Source: SFTH01 sp963643985 (GTDB lineage: Bacteria > Bacillota > Clostridia > Christensenellales > Aristaeellaceae). Taken from it: a DNA stretch of 12,901 nucleotides. Positions 9,801-12,901 of this stretch are shown one piece after another (position 1 is the stretch's first letter; each line of letters opens with the position of its first letter). The notes beneath the pieces are model-generated. The model had not been told where the DNA came from and searched no databases. It saw nothing but the letters and a program-made list of their open reading frames with translations. The stretch lies in NCBI GenBank assembly GCA_963643985.1, contig CAVINP010000052.1:1-12901 (forward strand), given 5' to 3'. The translations under genes were made by a program, and so were the position numbers.

Positions 9801-12800
9801 GACGGCGGTATTCATGCCGACCGCCACCGCGCCGATGTTGCCCGCCAGCGTTGTGGCATTGGCCGTAGCGCTGTTGGGGTTCTTCGCCGTACCGGCGTTG
9901 ACATTGACGGTGTTTGCCTTGACGATCACGTCCGTGGTGTCGATGACCACATCGTTTTTGGCGTTCATCGCCACATAGCTGACGCCGATGCCCACGGCGA
10001 TGCCGCCTGCGACACCGCTGCCGAGTGTGGCATCCGCCTTGGAGGTCATGTTGCCGTCAATGTCGATGGTCTTGGCCGTCACATTCTTTTGAATGATGCC
10101 CGACTGCGCCGAGGTATTGTTGAAGACAAGCAGCACATTGCCGCCCGCCGCAACCGCGCCGCCCGTCACGGAGATGACCGTAGCCGTCGCGTCGCTCGTC
10201 ACATCGTTTGTGATGCGGATAGCGGCATTCTTCGAATTGATATTGCCCGCCGCCGTATAGTTGTCAAGGCTCGTTGCGCCGATAAAGCTGTTCACGGCCG
10301 GCTCGACAATCGCCACGGCTGCGCCCAACGAAGCCGCAACCGCGCCGCCGTTGATGGACAGCAGCCGCGCCCTGGCCGTGGTCTCGGAGGTGGTATGGAT
10401 ATTCAGGGTCTTGAGCGTATTGTCGATGCTTGCGCCCTTGCCGACATAGACGTTGCTCGTCATGCGGTTGATGGCCAGCGCGACTGCCGCATTCACGCTC
10501 ACGACGCCGCCGCCCAGCACGCCCGCGATGGCCGTCGCATCGGTGGCCGGGGTCGCGGTGATGTTGATGACCGGTACGTTCTTGACATCGGCGCCGCCCT
10601 TGATGGCGGCTTCCATTCGGCCGATGTTGGCGACGATCGCCACCGAGCCGCCGACCGAGACCACACCGCCCGTGACGCCGATCGTAGCCGCGAGGGTGAG
10701 CGGATAGACGCTTTCCGCTCGGACGTTCAGCTCGGTCGCGCCGAGCACATCGCCCGCCATGGTGGCAATGGTCGTATTCTCCAGATAGAGCAGCGCCACA
10801 GCCGCCTGCACGGACACCACGCCGCCACCGCCGCTGGCGGAAATAACGCGGATCGTGCGCGAAGTGAGATCCACATCGCTCAGTGCCTTGGAGATGGCAT
10901 CGTTGCGGCTCTTCTCGTCCGCGTCCTCGCCCTCTTTGATTTCGACGGAGCGTGAGGTGGCTGTCACGTCGATCCGGCCTGCTGCCGTCAGTTGAGCCCC
11001 GTCATCCACGCGGGATTCGACGTTGCTGAAGAGCACCGCTGCGTTGACACCGACGCCCACGCCGACCGTGCCGCCGCTGAGCGAAACCGTGACGACATCT
11101 GCGTTGGTGAGGCTGTCTGTCGAAACGATGATGTCCGCCGCGGAATTCACGACGACGTTTTTGCCGATGAAGGCGGTAATCGTATCGTCCTTGGCTTCGG
11201 ATGTGGGCACGGCGGGGCCGACCTTCGCCGTCTTGGCGAGGTCGCCGTTCCCGTCGGGTTTGAATTCTTCATTTTCGCCGCGCTGCGAACCCTGAGCGTC
11301 CACCTGCGTACCGTCGCCTGCGGTGTCGCTGTAGTCGCTGTAGTCGGCATCGTCAAAGTCGTCGCTGCGATAGTCGGAAGAGGCATCGTAGCCGACCTTG
11401 CCGTCTTCATCCTTGCTGCCGATCTCGGTCTTGCTCTGACTTGCGCCGTCGCCCGCCAGGTCATCTTCGAGATCCGCCATTTCGGTCTTGATCGTATTCC
11501 CGGTCACGTTCGAGCTTCCGGAAGCCTCGTTGACAAAGCTGTTCGGGCTGAAGGTGGCCTGTTCCTTGGCTTTGTTGTCTTCGGTCTGAGTGTTGCCGTT
11601 CATGAGTGCATCGTGGACATCCTGCGGCAACTTGCTGCCCGCCACGAGCGCCATCACGGAGGTGGACACACCGACCGTGCCGGCGGCGCCGACCGAGGCC
11701 GAGACCTCAACAAGGTCACGCTTGGCCTGCGCATCGATTTCTACATTGCCGGTCTTAGATGTAATTTTACCGGCTTCCTCGGCGAGTGTACCGTTGCCCA
11801 CGCCTGCGGACACGCTGTTCTTCATCACCGCGACCACGGCGTTGACGGCCACGGACACCGTGCCGCTGCCTGCAATCGTTGCCGCCGCACCGACGAGGCG
11901 GTAGTCATCGAGCGCCTTGACGCTGACATTCTTGCCCTCGATCTTTGCGCCGGAATCCGCCAGTGCGCTCGTTTCGTTCTTGCTCACCAGCACGGAGACC
12001 GCGCCGGAGACGGCGGCCGTGCCGCTCGCGGCTGCGCCGAGCACATCCACGGTCACCAGTTCCCTGGAATCGGCCGCTATGCGCACATCACCGTTTGCAT
12101 TCAGATCCGCATCCGAGAGGGCATGTGCATCCGTGCCGCCCTTGAAGTAGGTGACAATCGCCACGGGGGTGACCGCTGCGTTGGCTGCGCCTGCGAGGCC
12201 CGCGCCCGCATTCACCAAAGTGGTGTTGCCTGTTGCCGATATGTCGATATCGCCGTCTGCCGTTGCCTTGCCGCCGAGGGTTGCGGTCACATCGTTCATG
12301 AAGACCTGGGCGTTGATGCCCGCGCTGACGGCAGCCTTGCCGCCCACCCCGAAGGTCAGCGCCACAAGGTAGACATCGTCATCGGAGTCTGCACTGACGT
12401 TCACATCGCCGCTCGCGCGAACGTTGCCGCCCGTTCCGGCGGTAGCGGAGACCTTCTTATTATATACCATCGTGACGACGGTCGCACCGACGCCCGCCGT
12501 GCCGCCGACGGCCAGCCCGCCGGCGAAGTTGTATAGGTCTGATTCGTCATCGGCCTCCACCGAGACCTCGGCATCGTCACCCGTCTTCTCGCCCTCGATG
12601 CCGTCATAGCCCGCGATGAGGGTGGCCTTGTTGCCGACGGCGGCTTTGACGGTATCAGACACCACAAGCGTGTTGATGACACCCGTCACGGTGACCTTGC
12701 CGGAGGCACTGCCGCTTGCCGATGCCAGCAGGAGCTTGTTTCTTGCGTTTGCGCCGATCACCGCGCCGCGGCGGCGATCCTCGCGGGATGCGAGTTTACA

Positions 12801-12901
12801 GCCGCTCTGCACCGAACCGGTCGTTGCCGCGCGTGCGATCACCTGGGCCAGATCGCCCACATCGGTGATGACGCGGTTGTTCACGGTCATGGTGTTGACC
12901 G
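1..12901 (-). CDS. Giant repetitive filamentous adhesin-like protein (internal fragment, both ends outside window)
   Basis: One reading frame on the complement is open across the entire window: 4,299 complete codons (12899 down to 3) with no stop seen and the same codon register at both edges. The product is rich in Ala, Gly, Thr, Val, Asn and Asp, has about 15 Cys, and is made of short beta-strand modules such as GGVVSVGGSVAIV followed by Asn/Gly turns. This is the style of right-handed beta-helix surface proteins. Known family behaviour: filamentous-haemagglutinin and LktA-type adhesins are secreted, extend from the cell and bind host cells or other bacteria. Assignment here is inference from sequence style, because the signal peptide, secretion domain and anchor are all outside the window. 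No calcium-binding RTX nonapeptides (GGxGxDxUx) are seen, so it is not a pore-forming RTX leukotoxin. I am very sure it is coding and moderately sure of the adhesin call. Alternatives are an autotransporter passenger, a two-partner-secretion exoprotein or an S-layer-associated filament. Confidence 0.93.
71..491 (-). repeat. Higher-order 261-bp duplication inside the array
   Basis: Bases 71-230 align without gaps to 332-491 at a fixed offset of 261. I count 12 mismatches in 160 bases (about 92% identity). Eleven of the twelve are synonymous third-position changes, and the only amino-acid change is Thr/Ala in DATTKL versus DAATKL. Units 3+4 and units 5+6 are therefore copies of one two-unit block. 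Confidence 0.85.
849..1379 (-). other. Beta-helix resumption before the C-terminal array
   Basis: Residues 3841-4017. Strand-turn pattern returns: AGRNVNIRLEGLNSTL, then FADDSMLGSEDTPLTVTPYT, QVLSSDTYIDIVGDG, ASGNVDFDSIFLTNGATLD and GGDVSGKLLKAYI, and finally AGGKITITEVDLDDC. The LGSEDTPLTV stretch resembles the 'IGS..NPL.V' segment common in giant bacterial adhesins, a similarity recalled rather than searched. The section leads directly into the tandem array. Confidence 0.5.
1380..3125 (-). other. Aromatic- and Trp-rich inserted module
   Basis: Residues 3259-3840. The composition differs from the rest of the protein: about 11 of the 14 Trp in the window, many Tyr and Phe, and few Gly/Ala runs. 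Landmarks in order are SASWFKQM, KSYYWLAGLD, QLYYLVIDENADTL, RECWWIVNN, IYEVRFNY, FVWYEDYEEWFPE, IYNVRFST, VYVWNYYGLPMVHF, KYYYLTGNNKWEN and LKYWIRSGEGTENL. The pattern suggests one or more compact beta-sandwich-like domains rather than helix coils. IYxVRF appears twice, 96 residues apart. I do not recognise a family. Position between helix sections suggests a displayed binding domain, which is inference. Confidence 0.5.
3126..4244 (-). other. Non-repetitive region resembling conserved core of large filamentous adhesins
   Basis: Residues 2886-3258. In order: a GYITVGDGITIQPLSNNLNG strand-turn unit; ITNRTNLNMEIGGITLENL leading to NEPEIYLDG; a PVTITGRGSGDVSINGLISA unit followed by NSDVTISW; APELNLATGRLCADS; FGGTVDITATGKIYARL; then LYVKNAHGAELTDLSMAEA. 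The 'conserved strand, NEPE-like turn, then ISAPN/VTI strand' order resembles segments I associate with giant filamentous adhesins, where they separate repeat blocks. That resemblance is from memory. Four or five Cys lie here (NICDV, SSCSTADITPCD, RLCADS, DDCSTK), the densest Cys cluster of the window. Confidence 0.45.
4530..4541 (-). other. RGDS tetrapeptide
   Basis: Coding-strand codons CGC GGT GAC AGC give Arg-Gly-Asp-Ser at residues 2787-2790, in the context SELRGDSRTTITIG. Arg-Gly-Asp is the classic integrin-recognition tripeptide, and Bordetella filamentous haemagglutinin also carries an RGD. I saw no other RGD in the translation. A tripeptide can occur by chance, so binding is only a hypothesis. 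Confidence 0.9.
4935..4958. repeat. Hexanucleotide repeat encoding AYAYAYVY
   Basis: Three perfect GTAGGC units (4941-4958) follow one variant unit, GTAGAC (4935-4940). On the coding strand they give alternating Ala-Tyr pairs, residues 2648-2655. The unit is six bases, so copy-number change keeps frame. Confidence 0.85.
5601..7466 (-). other. Beta-helix block III of the giant protein
   Basis: Residues 1812-2433, continuing the superrepeat after the Lys-rich loop. Ala and Ser rise further (SSSAHATTGSSAAG, GNATSKATGEAPGD), and the regular pattern fades near 5700, where the sequence becomes TVSAGNAGYAVAEL. It contains no Trp and no Cys by my reading. The block closes at a basic KKKNSFSLSK segment that starts the next region. 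A structural role is inferred. Confidence 0.55.
7467..7532 (-). other. Short Lys/Asp/Glu-rich insertion in a beta-helix turn
   Basis: Residues 1790-1811 (22 residues), running from MNDYEDQADG to EKKKKG. It sits exactly where neighbouring modules have the SSNYSAKAT-type turn, between VHVLAY and GATASIGG. It is therefore best read as a charged loop inserted into the helix rather than a domain. The KKKK part is encoded by four AAG codons. Confidence 0.65.
7470..7481. repeat. (CTT)4 trinucleotide tract encoding KKKK
   Basis: Four perfect CTT units on the given strand read as AAG AAG AAG AAG on the coding strand. Length change by slippage would be in frame, adding or removing one lysine. Confidence 0.8.
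7533..11183 (-). other. Beta-helix block II of the giant protein
   Basis: Residues 573-1789. The right-hand two-fifths carries regularly spaced GGxVSV or GGAVA strands. From about 8900 leftwards these give way to an alternating two-module pattern with strands such as VSISGISAKTNVARADA and TVNISSNYSAKATA. Equivalent positions recur about every 114 residues. Trp is absent and Cys is limited to SACSD, TNCGA and GICGA. No catalytic motif is visible. The likely role is structural, as a long rigid shaft. It ends at the Lys-rich insertion. Confidence 0.6.
9660..10835 (-). repeat. Array of 52-62-residue GGxVSV protein modules
   Basis: Divergent protein-level modules start with a Gly-Gly strand and run through N-rich turns to an LNI/INI strand and a T/A-rich tail. 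Successive starts are GGGGVVSVQAAV (near 10830), GGVVSVGGSVAI (near 10670), GGVVSVNAAVAL (near 10510), GGAVAASLGAAV (near 10350), GGAVAAGGNVLL (near 10163), GGIAVGIGVSYV (near 10010), then GNIGAVAVGMN and GGSVSVGASFAI (near 9680). Lengths between starts are mostly 52-55 residues, with one of 62. The DNA is not near-identical between copies, so these are old duplications. Confidence 0.65.
11184..11600 (-). other. Acidic, low-complexity linker between helix blocks
   Basis: Residues 434-572 (139 residues). Composition changes sharply from Ala/Val/Gly-rich to Asp/Glu/Ser/Asn/Gln-rich: I count about 33 acidic against 12 basic residues, with a DDFDDADYSDYSD core near 11340. Long hydrophobic strands are absent, so it should be disordered or an extended spacer rather than a helix coil. 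Beta-helix resumes immediately after it with TITAFIGKNVVVNSAADIIV. Cation binding, a flexible hinge or a processing region are possible roles, but none is shown by the sequence. Confidence 0.7.
11325..11342. repeat. 9-bp direct duplication encoding YSDYSD
   Basis: GTCGCTGTA occurs twice back to back, followed by the related GTCGGCATC. It lies in the core of the acidic linker and encodes Tyr-Ser-Asp twice, consistent with local slippage-driven growth. Confidence 0.8.
11601..12899 (-). other. Beta-helix block I of the giant protein
   Basis: Residues 1-433. Repeating hydrophobic Gly/Ala/Val strands (AGGLAVGGTAGVGATVV, AAASGTAAVSGAVSVLV, ATIAGSGTVSVAVNAVVAV) alternate with polar turns containing D, N and K, such as GDVNVSADSDDDVYLV and GDIDISATGNTTLV. 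Spacing between equivalent Gly-rich strands is about 55-65 residues. The pattern fits stacked coils of a parallel beta-helix. There is no Trp and only one Cys (SGCKL, near 12800). A short basic patch, REDRRR, lies close to the right edge. No enzymatic motif was recognised. The block ends abruptly where composition turns acidic. Confidence 0.6.

Noticed and set aside
11184..11600. Possible gene boundary or assembly junction at the abrupt composition change
   Set aside because: The frame continues through both edges of the acidic segment without stop or shift, and helix modules resume on the far side in the same frame.
9783..12536. 390- and 514-codon open frames on the plus strand
   Set aside because: Shadow frames of the helix blocks and acidic linker, in the same register as the other antisense frames.
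1..12901. RTX leukotoxin of the Pasteurella LktA type
   Set aside because: No GGxGxDxUx calcium-binding nonapeptides and no acylation-type hydrophobic domain were seen. The similarity is to the unrelated filamentous adhesins that share the leukotoxin name.

Overview
The whole 12.9-kb window lies inside one giant protein-coding gene on the minus strand. Reading the complement in codons that occupy positions 3-5, 6-8 ... 12897-12899, I found no stop codon from one edge to the other. That gives 4,299 consecutive sense codons (roughly 430 kDa) with neither the start nor the stop of the gene in view. The window holds no second gene, RNA gene, promoter, terminator, mobile element or CRISPR array that I can support. 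Residue numbers below are window-local: residue 1 is the codon at 12899-12897, and numbers rise as coordinates fall.

The protein looks like a very large secreted or surface filament of the filamentous-haemagglutinin / 'leukotoxin LktA family filamentous adhesin' kind. It is built of Ala/Gly/Thr/Val/Asn/Asp-rich beta-helix-like modules, with only about 15 cysteines and no tryptophan in the first 2,720 residues. Layout from N- to C-terminal side: (1) beta-helix modules, residues 1-433; (2) a strongly acidic 139-residue linker, 434-572; (3) a long beta-helix section, 573-1789, opening with GGxVSV modules every 52-62 residues and passing into a superrepeat of about 114 residues; (4) a 22-residue Lys/Asp/Glu-rich insertion, 1790-1811; (5) more superrepeat, 1812-2433; (6) a less regular beta-rich section with an RGDS tetrapeptide, 2434-2885; (7) a section resembling the non-repetitive conserved parts of large filamentous adhesins, 2886-3258; (8) an aromatic- and Trp-rich, non-helical-looking module, 3259-3840; (9) a return to beta-helix, 3841-4017; (10) a tandem array of 43-53-residue repeats, 4018-4299, that runs off the left edge.

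The organism cannot be fixed from one gene. G+C is about 60% by eye, synonymous choice favours G/C-ending codons, and AGG is a commonly used arginine codon. Proteins of this style are frequent in diderm anaerobes of the gut and mouth (Negativicutes such as Selenomonas, Synergistota, Fusobacteriota), so a host-associated anaerobe is a reasonable low-confidence guess.

The most notable observations are the sheer length of the uninterrupted frame, a young 261-bp duplication in the C-terminal array whose differences are almost all synonymous, an alternating two-module superrepeat, charged linkers placed between helix blocks, a Trp-rich module that coincides with a local G+C dip, and a single RGDS motif.
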